Shown: positions 1-7,806 of the stretch, one piece after another
Layout of the letters: each line of letters opens with the position of its first letter
Numbering within the stretch: position 1 is the stretch's first letter
Assembly (NCBI GenBank): GCA_002358875.1
Contig: DEPS01000037.1
Coordinates: forward strand, 1-10,177
Source of the DNA: Lachnospiraceae bacterium UBA3386
GTDB lineage: Bacteria; Bacillota; Clostridia; Lachnospirales; Lachnospiraceae
Reading direction: 5' to 3'
Length of the DNA: 10,177 nt
Notes under the pieces: model-generated
Told to the model about the DNA's origin: nothing
Seen by the model: only the letters and a program-made list of their open reading frames with translations
Databases searched by the model: none
Position numbers and translations under genes: made by a program

Positions 1-1
1 T

Positions 2-1483
2 GTGGATACTTATATTGACGACGGCTATACCGGCACCAACTTCAAAAGACCGGAGTTGAAGCGGCTGATGTATGACGTGGACGAGGGCAGGATCGACTGT
101 ATTGTCTGTAAGGATCTGTCCCGCTGGGGCAGGGAGAGGATTGAGACCGGAACCTATCTTTCCAGAATATTCAAGGAAAAGGGAGTGCGGTTTGTCGCGA
201 TCAACGACCACTATGATTCTCTGACAGCAACAGGCAGTGACGACCATCTGATCATGCCAATCAAGGCTCTGACAAACGATACCTTCAGCAGGGATATTTC
301 CATGAAGGTGCGATCCAGCCAGAGTGTGAAAAGGGAAAAAGGAGAATATATCGCCCCGTTCGCACCGTATGGATATAAAAAAGATCCGGAGAATAAAAAC
401 CATTTGATTGTTGACGAGCCGGCGGCACAGACAGTCCGCAGGATCTTTGCCAGAAAGATTGAGGGAGTCAGCGCCAACGCCATTGCCGGGGAGTTGACAG
501 AGGAAGGAATCCTGCCGCCGGCGGCCTATAAGCGCAGGAACGGCCAGAAATGCGGAGGTTTCGGAAAAACGAGAGGAAGCAGGTGGAACGCTTCTCAGGT
601 TCTGCACATCCTGCGAAGTGAAATCTATATCGGCAACATGGTTCAGGGAAAGACTTCAAAAGTCAGCTACAAGGTAAACCGTATCATCCACAAGCCAAAA
701 GAGGATTGGGATATCGTGGAGGGAACCCATGAGGCAATTATCAGCAGGAGCGATTTTCTGATTGTTCAGTCCCTGTTAAACAGAGACACCATCAGCAGTC
801 CAAATAAAACAGAAAGCTACCTGTTCTCCGGGCTTCTCTTCTGTGGAGACTGCGGGAGTGCGATGAACCGCAGAACCAGCACATGGAAAGAAAAGCAAAC
901 GGTCTACTATATCTGTTCAACCTATAACAACAAAAGCCGTGGCAGTCCGGGATGCACACGCCACAGTATTCGTGAATCGGATCTGATCCAGATTGTCAGG
1001 GAGAGTCTGAACCGAATGATTCGGAAGATGTGCAGGTTCGATGAACTGGCAAAAAGACTGGAAGACATGCAGATCAGTATGGAGGACGCATTCGCCAGGG
1101 ATCAGGAAATACAACGGTTACAGCAGGATCTGGAGAAATGCAGGGTATTGAAATCTTCTCTATATCAGGATCTGAAAGAAGGGTTGATCAGTGGACAGCA
1201 GTTTTACAGCTATCGGGAACAGTATTCAGAACGTGAGCGCAGGTATCAAGAAGCCATCCTTCGGCAAAAAGATCTGATCCGGAGAATCTATGAAAACGGT
1301 ATTGTTGCAGGGGATTTCTTGAATCGATTCAGAGAGCACCCGCAGATTGAGGAACTGAATCACCGTCTGCTTGTCAGCCTGATTGACCGAATCTTGATCT
1401 ATGAGGATAAGACTGTGGATATTGTTTATCGTTACACGGACGAAATGCAGAAATGTGCCTCCATTCTGAATAATGCATCGTGA
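2..1483 (+). CDS. Large serine recombinase 1 (N-terminus cut by window edge)
   Basis: This is a site-specific DNA recombinase of the serine integrase/resolvase superfamily. The frame is open to the left edge, so the GTG at position 2 is probably not the start. About 55-65 residues are missing, including the nucleophile motif (Y-x-R-x-S). What remains is the rest of the catalytic domain, with the DGYTGTNFKRP and KDLSRWGRE motifs, then the recombinase DNA-binding domain (about residues 110-265 of the visible part). A zinc ribbon follows, with cysteines at visible residues 281, 284, 305 and 318 (C-x2-C-x20-C-x12-C). The C-terminal part is a charged coiled coil (about 350-440), as in the family, where it mediates synapsis and directionality. 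It is the first gene of a three-recombinase operon, with 38 bases to the next start. A full length near 555 residues would be normal for the family. Confidence 0.95.
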   Translation: MDTYIDDGYTGTNFKRPELKRLMYDVDEGRIDCIVCKDLSRWGRERIETGTYLSRIFKEKGVRFVAINDHYDSLTATGSDDHLIMPIKALTNDTFSRDISMKVRSSQSVKREKGEYIAPFAPYGYKKDPENKNHLIVDEPAAQTVRRIFARKIEGVSANAIAGELTEEGILPPAAYKRRNGQKCGGFGKTRGSRWNASQVLHILRSEIYIGNMVQGKTSKVSYKVNRIIHKPKEDWDIVEGTHEAIISRSDFLIVQSLLNRDTISSPNKTESYLFSGLLFCGDCGSAMNRRTSTWKEKQTVYYICSTYNNKSRGSPGCTRHSIRESDLIQIVRESLNRMIRKMCRFDELAKRLEDMQISMEDAFARDQEIQRLQQDLEKCRVLKSSLYQDLKEGLISGQQFYSYREQYSERERRYQEAILRQKDLIRRIYENGIVAGDFLNRFREHPQIEELNHRLLVSLIDRILIYEDKTVDIVYRYTDEMQKCASILNNAS

Positions 1484-1521
1484 AACAGTGAAGACATGAC
1501 AGTGAAGAGAAAGGAGGAATA

Positions 1522-3222
1522 ATGGCCAGGACGAAAAGGCGGTTCAACGCCGTCGAAGATAGAAAAACAGAAACAGCCAGGGAAACCACTTCTATCGGAG
1601 TATGGAGGACAGGGCTTTATGCGAGGCTTTCTGTCGAGGATGCAAGCGGCAGGAAAGATTCCATTGAGAACCAGTTGCACATCCTGCGAGGTTATTTTCA
1701 GGACAAACCGGATTTTCAGATTGTGCAGGAATATGTAGATAAGGGCTTCTCCGGTACCAATTTCCACAGGCCTGCCTTCGAACAGATGATGGAGGACATA
1801 CGTGCCGGGAAGGTGAACTGCCTTGCGACAAAGGACTTATCGCGTCTGGGAAGGGATTATCTGGAGACAAGCAACTACGTAGAGACTATTTTCCCTTTCC
1901 TTGGCGTCCGCTATATTTCCGTCAATGACCATTTTGACACAAACGAGGAGCGTAACGGGAATAAGGAGATGGAGGTCGCCCTTAAAAATCTTGTCAACGA
2001 CATGTATGCGCGGGATATATCAAAGCGGCTCTCTGTGGCCAAAAAGCAGGAACGGCTTCGCGGCAGATTTTCCGGATCCAATGCTCCTTATGGATACAAG
2101 ATAGACTTTAACCATCCGCTCCGCCAGCTGATCGTGGACGAACCGGCGGCAGAGGTTGTGCGGTCCATCTATGAAATGGCTCTGGAAGGAATTCCGCTGC
2201 GGGAGATTTCCCGGAAGCTGCAGGAACGTCGGCTCCGTATCCCGGGAAGCTATTTGAAGACCGGCGAGCTTTTTCTCAGGGCGGAAGAAGAAACACAGAA
2301 ATGGAATATCGGCACCATTTCCAATATCCTTTCCAGCCAGATGTATATCGGCAATCTGGTCCAGGGCAAGAGGAAGACTCGTCTGTACAAGGGAGAAAAA
2401 GAGCATTTCACATCGAAAGAGGAGTGGATCATCACAGAGAACACTCACGAGCCGATCGTCAGCCGGGAAACCTATTTTGAAGTAAGGAAAATGCTGGAGA
2501 AGAAAGTTGAAAACAGCGACTTCACGCGTGATAAAACGGCAGAGTTTCCAATCAAACCGGATAAGTACGCAGGACTTTTGTACTGCGGTATCTGCGGGAA
2601 ACGAATGTCCTACTGGTCCGTTGTGAAAGGGCCCGTCCAGCAGAAAAGGATCTACTACTATCATTGCCGGGATAACTATACTTTTGGAAAAGAAGGAAAC
2701 TGCAGAACATCAATCAGTGAAACCATGCTGGACAGTCTGGTCAAACAATTGTTGGGAGACCTTCTGCGGAGTTTTTCGGGAGAAACAGGACAAGTGGTCA
2801 AAATCAGTGAGAGTCAGCTTCAGACAGCCCTGAAAAAGAAAGATCGCGAAATCCGCAAATTAAAAAAACAATTCGAAAATCAGGAAGCAGAATCCCGTAC
2901 GGACTATGAGTCCTATGTCCTGGGAGAGCTGTCCAGGGAAGACTATCAAAAGAGAAGGCATGAGGTTGAGTTGGAGCAGGGAAGACAGGTGGAAAGGATC
3001 CGGATACTGGAGAACAGGCGCGATCAATTCGCCGCAGAGATCAGAAGAAAGACAGAATGGCTGCTTGCCCTCTCCGGAGCATCCGACGGCACTCCGGATC
3101 GGGATCTTCTGCAACTGCTGATTACAAGAATCGAAATTTATCCCAGCCATAGATTGGAGATCACATACCCGTTCTCTGAAACGGAAGTTTTCCCGGACAG
3201 GAAGAAAGAAGGTGGGAAATGA
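1522..3222 (+). CDS. Large serine recombinase 2
   Basis: A complete 566-residue serine recombinase. The ATG follows a strong AAGGAGG at 1511-1517 with a 4-base gap, which supports this start. The first 26 residues are a basic, polar extension before the catalytic core. The YARLS motif places the catalytic serine at residue 37, with the partner Arg35. Next come DKGFSGTNFHRP and KDLSRLGRDY of the catalytic domain, a recombinase domain (about 180-340), and a zinc ribbon with Cys355, Cys358, Cys382 and Cys394. A charged coiled coil (about 430-510) precedes the last segment. All key residues are present, so it should be active. It overlaps the next gene by four bases (ATGA), so the two are probably translationally coupled. 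It differs clearly in sequence from its neighbours, so it is not a recent tandem duplicate. Confidence 0.96.
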   Translation: MARTKRRFNAVEDRKTETARETTSIGVWRTGLYARLSVEDASGRKDSIENQLHILRGYFQDKPDFQIVQEYVDKGFSGTNFHRPAFEQMMEDIRAGKVNCLATKDLSRLGRDYLETSNYVETIFPFLGVRYISVNDHFDTNEERNGNKEMEVALKNLVNDMYARDISKRLSVAKKQERLRGRFSGSNAPYGYKIDFNHPLRQLIVDEPAAEVVRSIYEMALEGIPLREISRKLQERRLRIPGSYLKTGELFLRAEEETQKWNIGTISNILSSQMYIGNLVQGKRKTRLYKGEKEHFTSKEEWIITENTHEPIVSRETYFEVRKMLEKKVENSDFTRDKTAEFPIKPDKYAGLLYCGICGKRMSYWSVVKGPVQQKRIYYYHCRDNYTFGKEGNCRTSISETMLDSLVKQLLGDLLRSFSGETGQVVKISESQLQTALKKKDREIRKLKKQFENQEAESRTDYESYVLGELSREDYQKRRHEVELEQGRQVERIRILENRRDQFAAEIRRKTEWLLALSGASDGTPDRDLLQLLITRIEIYPSHRLEITYPFSETEVFPDRKKEGGK

Positions 3223-4790
3223 CAGAGAGAATTGCAATCTATCTGCGGCTGTCAAAGGAGGACGATCTTGTTGGTGATGAGAGCAACAGTATCTCCAATC
3301 AGAGGGATCTCATCATGCGCTATATCCGCAGAGACAGAAAACTCCGCAATCAGGAGATCATCGAATGCATCGACGACGGATATTCGGGAAAAAACATGAA
3401 CCGTCCGGGTATGGAAAAGCTGCTTGATCTGATCCGGAACCGGTTGATAAACACCCTGATTGTCAAAGATCTATCCCGATTCTCGCGTGATTATCTGGTC
3501 CTGGGGAAGTACACCGAACAGATTCTGCCCTTCATGGGGATCCGCTTCATAGCCATCAATGACAGCTATGACAGTTCACAGTGTGAGGGCGGCATCGGTG
3601 AGATCGACGTGGCATTCAAAGCCATGCTTTATGATTTTTACAGTGAAGATTTGTCTCAGAAGGTCAAGACATCTCTCCGTGCCGGAAAGGAACAGGGCTA
3701 TTTCATGAATGTCTATGCTCCCTATGGTTACCGGAAGGATCCTGATGACCACCACAGGCTTTTGATTGAACTGGAAGGAGCTGAAATTATCCGCCGGATC
3801 TTCCGCGAATTCATTGACGGGAAAAGCAAGTATCAGATTGCGAAAGAACTCAATGAGGAGAAAGTGGATACTCCTGCAGCTTATGTTCAGAAAAGGGACG
3901 GGAAACAATATGTATTCCGGGATCAGAAAAAAGGGAGTAAGTGGACCGGAAACACAGTCGGCAGGATCCTGAGAAATGAAGTCTATGTCGGGACAGCTGT
4001 GTATAACAAAGCGCATTCGCAGGAAGTCGGATCTCACCGCACGGTTGCCAATCCCATTGAGGAATGGGAACGCGTGGAGAGAGTCTTTCCCGCTATTATT
4101 ACAGAGGAGGAATTTGAAAATGCTGCATCCAAACTTGAAAGCGCACGCAGAGAATGGCCGGATAAAGATCCTGCCGCCAGACATTTTCTAACAGGAAAAG
4201 TGATCTGCGGGGGATGCGGGCATGCCATGAGTCATTCCAACGGATACCAGTATCAATTGCCTTTTTATTCCTGCAGGCATAGATTCTATCTTACGGACAG
4301 AGACCGGTGTGTCAAATCTATCCTGGACAAGGACCTGGAGAAGATACTTAAAAGGCTGATTTATGGGAAAATCCGATCTCTACCGGATATTGAATCCATG
4401 CGGAGAGAGAAAAACGAGCAGATGAAGAAACGAATTCACGATGCAGGAGAGCGGCTTTTGCAGATGCAGAGATCCAGAGAGAAGATAAACAGAGATCTCT
4501 TCCAGGCTTATGAAAGTTTCAAGGAAGGATTGACCGGAAAGGAAACCTATCTACAGCAGAAAACCGCATATGAGGAGATGATGGACAAGCTTTCCGAAAA
4601 TATTAGCAGGCAGGAAAAAGCAATTTCCAAAATGGAAGCACCACAGGAAGCGGAGGGAACGGAAATGACAGTTCCTGAGCTGAAGAAACATCTCATTTTG
4701 GACAGAAACTTCGCGGATCTCTTCATCCGTCAGATCACGGTTTATGCAGACAGACATATCGATGTGTTGTGGAACTTTTGCGAGGAATGA
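3219..4790 (+). CDS. Large serine recombinase 3
   Basis: A complete 523-residue serine recombinase, the last gene of the recombinase operon. The ATG overlaps the TGA of the previous gene, with an AAGAAGGTGG ribosome site inside that gene's end. The catalytic domain begins at once: IYLRLSKEDD gives the nucleophile Ser12 and Arg10, followed by DDGYSGKNMNRPG and VKDLSRFSRDY. The recombinase domain covers about residues 155-315. The zinc ribbon uses Cys330, Cys333, Cys352 and Cys364. A coiled coil rich in Lys, Glu and Gln (about 390-475) follows. Compared with recombinase 2 it lacks an N-terminal extension. In families with several such genes the proteins may act together or use different sites; which applies here cannot be read from the sequence. 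The operon ends 122 bases later at a terminator-like hairpin. Confidence 0.96.
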   Translation: MTERIAIYLRLSKEDDLVGDESNSISNQRDLIMRYIRRDRKLRNQEIIECIDDGYSGKNMNRPGMEKLLDLIRNRLINTLIVKDLSRFSRDYLVLGKYTEQILPFMGIRFIAINDSYDSSQCEGGIGEIDVAFKAMLYDFYSEDLSQKVKTSLRAGKEQGYFMNVYAPYGYRKDPDDHHRLLIELEGAEIIRRIFREFIDGKSKYQIAKELNEEKVDTPAAYVQKRDGKQYVFRDQKKGSKWTGNTVGRILRNEVYVGTAVYNKAHSQEVGSHRTVANPIEEWERVERVFPAIITEEEFENAASKLESARREWPDKDPAARHFLTGKVICGGCGHAMSHSNGYQYQLPFYSCRHRFYLTDRDRCVKSILDKDLEKILKRLIYGKIRSLPDIESMRREKNEQMKKRIHDAGERLLQMQRSREKINRDLFQAYESFKEGLTGKETYLQQKTAYEEMMDKLSENISRQEKAISKMEAPQEAEGTEMTVPELKKHLILDRNFADLFIRQITVYADRHIDVLWNFCEE

Positions 4791-4802
4791 CTGTACAGAA
4801 TA

Positions 4803-4821
4803 CCGGCGGTATATTCGCCGG
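4803..4821. repeat. Small perfect inverted repeat after the recombinase operon
   Basis: CCGGCG and CGCCGG flank a 7-base AT-rich centre (GTATATT), 12 bases after the recombinase 3 stop. The arm following it is A-rich rather than T-rich, so it is not a typical terminator on the + strand. It could be a protein-binding site, an RNA hairpin at the 3' end of the message, or chance. The role is unknown. Confidence 0.4.
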
Positions 4822-4912
4822 AGAGAAAAAATCCGTCGGCTAGGAAACCCCTGCGCAGAGAGGGACAGGATGAAATAGAGAAAGAAAAAAAGCATACTGA
4901 AAAGGTAACTGT

Positions 4913-4948
4913 GAGCATCGGGCTAAAAGACGCCGGGTGCTCTTTTTT
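4913..4948 (+). terminator. Rho-independent terminator of the recombinase operon
   Basis: The arms at 4913-4923 and 4932-4942 (GAGCATCGGGC and GCCGGGTGCTC) pair over 11 positions with one G-U pair and one mismatch, around an 8-base loop (TAAAAGAC). Six T residues follow directly. This is the classical form of an intrinsic terminator, and it separates the recombinase genes from the replication genes. Confidence 0.8.
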
Positions 4949-4976
4949 ATGACACGGCGCACGTACTGTATATATC
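4949..4976 (+). promoter_or_regulatory. Possible promoter of the replication operon
   Basis: ATGACA at 4949-4954 (five of six matches to the -35 consensus) is followed after 16 bases by TATATC at 4971-4976, inside a TATATAT run. The position is logical: directly after the terminator and about 90 bases before the CHC2 gene. Between it and that gene, GCGG and CCGC flank TAACAAAT (about 5011-5027), which could form a small leader hairpin. The -10 match is weak, so this is only a candidate. Confidence 0.35.
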
Positions 4977-5066
4977 GACTTACGACGGATGTGGGCCGGT
5001 CGGGGGTAAGGGCGGTAACAAATCCGCTCCACCCTATTAGGCATCAACAGAAAGGGGGAAAAGAAA

Positions 5067-5792
5067 ATGAGTATCTTTCAAGCAGTCAAAGAACAGGTAA
5101 CAACGAGAGAGGCGGCGGAATACTATGGGATTCCGGTGAAAAGGAACGGAATGGCAAGGTGCATTTTTCATGATGACCGCAATCCAAGCATGAAGCTGGA
5201 CAGACGCTATCACTGCTTCGGCTGTCAGGCAGATGGGGATGTGATTGATTTCGCCGGGAAAATGTTTGGGCTGACACCCTATGAAGCGGCTACGAAGCTG
5301 GCAGTGGATTTCGGAATCTGTGTTCCGGATCAGAATGCATGTGCCGTCAGGTGCAAAACAGAGGGAAGTAATACAGAAATGAACACTGCAGATTATCCTT
5401 CTGAATATGACCGGGAGAAAAGGCAGAAGAAGGAGCAGGAAAATCAAGTACAGAATTGTGAGCTGAGAACTCGTAAAGAAGGCGAGAAAAAGGAACAGAA
5501 GAAAAAGAAACCTGAGGAAACAGAAGAACAGAAAAAGGAACAGCGTATTCGCCGGCTGGAAAGACAGATCCTGTCCTGGATCGAACGAGCGGAAATCACC
5601 TTGATTCAGTATCTGATTTATCTTGAGGAGTGGGAAAAGGAATACCGCCCTGCAGGACCGGAGGATGATCTGCATCCCTTGTTCTGTGAAGCACTGTCTA
5701 GGAAAAGCATCGTCCGGTACCAACTGGACACATTGCTGTACGGAACGGACGGAGACAGGCTGGATTTTTCAAGAAGGAAAGAGAGGAGGTGA
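5067..5792 (+). CDS. CHC2 zinc-finger primase-like protein
   Basis: A 241-residue protein whose N-terminal third resembles the DNA-binding zinc finger of DnaG-type primases. Cys32-x2-His35 and Cys50-x2-Cys53 form the CHC2 ribbon, with the typical context of HDDRNPSM before, and HCFGC then GDVIDF after. Residues 110-165 are a very charged Lys/Glu/Gln helix, probably a coiled coil or linker. The C-terminal third (about 165-241) contains a helical segment rich in Trp, Ile and Leu. There is no TOPRIM catalytic domain, so primer synthesis by this protein alone is doubtful; it may guide or load the ATPase encoded next. The start has an AGGGGG ribosome site at 5053-5058. The stop codon lies at the end of the ribosome site of the next gene (6-base gap), so the two are coupled. 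Similar pairs are common in Firmicute mobile elements. Confidence 0.88.
   Translation: MSIFQAVKEQVTTREAAEYYGIPVKRNGMARCIFHDDRNPSMKLDRRYHCFGCQADGDVIDFAGKMFGLTPYEAATKLAVDFGICVPDQNACAVRCKTEGSNTEMNTADYPSEYDREKRQKKEQENQVQNCELRTRKEGEKKEQKKKKPEETEEQKKEQRIRRLERQILSWIERAEITLIQYLIYLEEWEKEYRPAGPEDDLHPLFCEALSRKSIVRYQLDTLLYGTDGDRLDFSRRKERR
5781..5790 (+). promoter_or_regulatory. Ribosome site that selects a TTG start
   Basis: GAGAGGAGGT ends 8 bases before the TTG at 5799 and overlaps the last codons and the stop of the CHC2 gene. The next in-frame ATG (5820) has no comparable site, so TTG is the better start for the ATPase gene. Termination of the first gene would free or reload ribosomes here. Confidence 0.75.
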
Positions 5793-5798
5793 AGAAAA

Positions 5799-7193
5799 TT
5801 GAGAGAAGAATTAAAGAATATGAGCGAAACAGAGCTGAATCAGCTGGAGGAGCAGGTGGCTGAAGAGGCAGTCACTGTGGAGGATATCCGGTTAAATCTG
5901 AAACAGACCAAGAACGGAACACCTCGTCAGACGATTTATAACTGCCTCTATGTACTGCGGCATGACCCGATTTTTGGAGGCGCCTTCCGGAAAAATCTCA
6001 TGACAGGGAGAACTGTCGTCACGAAAAAAATGGCCTGGCACAGAGAAGGGGAAAACTACACGGATGTCGACGAGGATAACCTGAAGCTCTATCTGGAAGA
6101 AAAATATGCGCTGACAAGCGAAAAGAAAATCCGTTCAGCTGTCAATATCGTTGCCAATGAAAATGGATTCCATCCAATCAGGAAAATGCTGGAAAGCCTG
6201 ACCTGGGACGGAAAGGAACGGATCCGCTATGCACTGTCGTATTTCCTGGGAGCTGACAGTAACAACTACGTGGGAGAAGTCATGACACTTCATATGCTGG
6301 CAGCAATCCATCGTGTTTATAAACCCGGCTGCAAATATGACATCTGCTTCTGTCTTGTCGGGCCGCAGGGATGCGGGAAGTCTACATTCTTCCGTTTTCT
6401 GGCATTAAAGGACGAATGGTTCTGTGACGACTTGAAGAAGGTGGACGATGATAATGTCTACCGAAAGCTGCAGGGACACTGGTTTATTGAATTCGGTGAA
6501 CTAAATGCAAAGACAAAGGCACAGAGTATCGAAGAATTCAAAGCATTCCTGACCCGGCAGAAAGAAACCTATAAGACTCCTTATGACAAATATCCGCAGG
6601 ATCACCTGCGCCAGTGCGTGTTCTGCGGAACTTCCAATGATCTGCAGTTTCTGCCCTTTGACAGAAGCGGCAACCGCAGATTTGCCCCGGTTCTGATTGA
6701 TCCTGCCAAAGCAGAGCATCACATTCTTGAGGATGAACAGAATTCCCGCGCATATATCGAGCAGATGTGGGCGGAAGCAATGTACTACTACAAGGAAGAA
6801 GGAAATAATCTCAAGCTGACTTTCAGTAAAAATATGGAGGGATACGCCACCAGCCTGCAGAAAGAATTCATGCCGGAGGACAGTGACCTCGGAATGGTAG
6901 AAGCATTCCTTGAGAAAAAGGGAGACGAGTATACCTGCGTGAAGGAAATCTACTGTATGGTATTCAATCACATTTTCAGTGACAGCATTCCTGCATGGGA
7001 ATCCAAACGAATTGCAGACATGCTCCGTGAACTTGGATGGAAATGCATCGACAGCAGAAAGTTTGCCATGTATGGAAGTCAGAAAGCCTGGGTAAAGATC
7101 GTGGATCCTTCTATGGACGCGGGAGATGGGTTCGTGAAAATTGCTGAGAACGAAACGAATCCCTTTGATCAGAAAAAAGATGAAACGAATTGA
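5799..7193 (+). CDS. VirE/VapE-family P-loop replication ATPase (helicase-like)
   Basis: A 464-residue protein of the virulence-associated E (VirE/VapE) family, which holds SF3-like ATPases encoded by prophages and pathogenicity-island-type elements. The Walker A motif GPQGCGKST lies at residues 188-196. A Walker B-like WFIEFGEL follows about 40 residues later, then a sensor segment CVFCGTSND and an arginine-finger-like DRSGNRRF. The N-terminal 150 residues carry the family's lead-in (about 105-145, ending FHPIRKMLESLTWDGKERI). The last 100 residues probably form a winged-helix-like DNA-binding end. In the related SaPI and VapE systems this type of protein, with a primase, replicates the excised element. 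The origin-like repeats 36 bases downstream agree with that role. It starts at TTG behind a strong ribosome site and shows no disruption. Confidence 0.92.
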   Translation: MREELKNMSETELNQLEEQVAEEAVTVEDIRLNLKQTKNGTPRQTIYNCLYVLRHDPIFGGAFRKNLMTGRTVVTKKMAWHREGENYTDVDEDNLKLYLEEKYALTSEKKIRSAVNIVANENGFHPIRKMLESLTWDGKERIRYALSYFLGADSNNYVGEVMTLHMLAAIHRVYKPGCKYDICFCLVGPQGCGKSTFFRFLALKDEWFCDDLKKVDDDNVYRKLQGHWFIEFGELNAKTKAQSIEEFKAFLTRQKETYKTPYDKYPQDHLRQCVFCGTSNDLQFLPFDRSGNRRFAPVLIDPAKAEHHILEDEQNSRAYIEQMWAEAMYYYKEEGNNLKLTFSKNMEGYATSLQKEFMPEDSDLGMVEAFLEKKGDEYTCVKEIYCMVFNHIFSDSIPAWESKRIADMLRELGWKCIDSRKFAMYGSQKAWVKIVDPSMDAGDGFVKIAENETNPFDQKKDETN

Positions 7194-7228
7194 AAAAGAA
7201 TTCCCCGGCAACATGTAACGGATCAAAT

Positions 7229-7370
7229 TACCACCGGGCAGCTACCACCGGAGGAAAAAACATTACAAAACGGTGAGAAGTCTGGAAAGGCCTGATTTCA
7301 AGGCTTCTACGATCTACCTACTCAATTTGAAAACTATTTTGAAGCGGGTGGTAGGAAGTCAGTGGTAGAG
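7229..7370. repeat. Iteron-like array, candidate replication origin
   Basis: Two TACCACCGG copies start at 7229 and 7243, 14 bases apart. Two copies of the reverse complement, GTGGTA, start at 7349 and 7363, again 14 bases apart. The two pairs face each other across about 97 bases that include AT-rich stretches (for example 7321-7343). The reverse complement of the right pair also matches the left pair in the C before the second box. An 8-base stem with one G-U pair (AGAAGTCT at 7277-7284, AGGCTTCT at 7302-7309) lies in the core. The array directly follows the gene of the replication ATPase. SaPI origins have this form: iterons on both sides of an AT-rich region, next to the replication gene. 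Function is inferred from form and position; the repeats are seen directly. Confidence 0.6.
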
Positions 7371-7422
7371 GACAAAACCTGTAAACGGTTTTTCAGTCCG
7401 TGGAGACAAGACTATTTTTAGG

Positions 7423-7506
7423 AGCCCTCGGCGTTTGAGAGCGAAATACTCCCTTTGCACAAATCAGAGAATTTATGACAAAGGGTATTTCGCCCTGCCG
7501 GGGGCT
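7423..7506. repeat. Long imperfect hairpin, candidate transfer origin or structured RNA
   Basis: Three nested stem blocks can form. AGCCCTCGGC (7423-7432) pairs with GCCGGGGGCT (7497-7506), with one G-T. GCGAAATA (7441-7448) pairs with TATTTCGC (7486-7493). CCCTTTG (7451-7457) pairs with CAAAGGG (7479-7485). Together there are 25 pairs with an 8/3-base internal loop, a 2-base bulge and a 21-base loop. No T-run follows on the + strand, so this is not a simple terminator. It sits about 300 bases before the relaxase start, which is where a transfer origin would be expected. A single-strand replication origin or a structured leader RNA are alternatives. A shorter stem (AAAACC, 7-base loop, GGTTTT) occurs just before it, ending at 7392. 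Confidence 0.55.
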
Positions 7507-7806
7507 TTCGTGTCCCGTTGCAATCATATTTCAATCTGAAATCACCATCTTGTCCTCCCCTGCTGCGTTGTCGTCAGTCACTGTAGCCCGCTACGGCTCC
7601 TTCCTTCGCCTTGTAGGATGAGAATAATCTGGCAATTTCAGTCTTGAAGATGATCGCGACGTGCCACGCCGCGCTGTAAACGCACGATGCTGCGCAGCTT
7701 AAAGAAAAATGTTCTTCCTGCACTGCTTCGTAAACAGAAGAATTTGTTTCAATGAAGATTCAAAGAAGATAAGAAAAATATGAATGTCAAGGGAGGAGGT
7801 GGTATC
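7507..7806. other. Gene-free leader with several palindromes before the relaxase start
   Basis: No reading frame with a credible start is seen here. Visible structure: ATTTCA-ATC-TGAAAT at 7528-7542; GTAGC-CC-GCTAC at 7583-7594, which competes with CTACGGC (7591-7597) pairing to GCC-TT-GTAG (7608-7616); the perfect palindrome GCTGCGCAGC at 7689-7698; and AAATGTTCTTC facing GAAGAATTT near 7710-7745. The mutually exclusive hairpins could form a regulatory leader, or could be part of the DNA recognised by the relaxosome. I see no convincing promoter; TTGTTT at 7744 with GATAAG near 7768 is too weak to call. Confidence 0.45.

Noticed and set aside
2020..2664. 214-codon open frame on the - strand, and a similar one opposite recombinase 3 (3576-4184)
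   Set aside because: Both are antisense shadows of recombinase genes with intact domains.
4803..4821. Inverted repeat considered as an operon terminator or attachment core
   Set aside because: There is no T-run after it on the + strand, a much better terminator follows at 4913-4948, and no partner copy is seen elsewhere in the window.
6501..7226. 241-codon open frame on the - strand
   Set aside because: It lies opposite the VirE-type ATPase, which has clear motifs. The antisense product has no recognisable motif and no ribosome site that I could support.
7381..7400. AAAACC...GGTTTT stem as terminator of the replication operon
   Set aside because: The stem is short and A/T-rich with a 7-base loop, and it lies beyond the origin-like array almost 190 bases after the stop. 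It is possible but too weak to call.
7780..7806. Upstream ATG that would extend the relaxase fusion by nine residues
   Set aside because: The strong ribosome site at 7792-7800 would then lie inside the gene, and relaxases of this kind begin at MPRHSF or a similar sequence.
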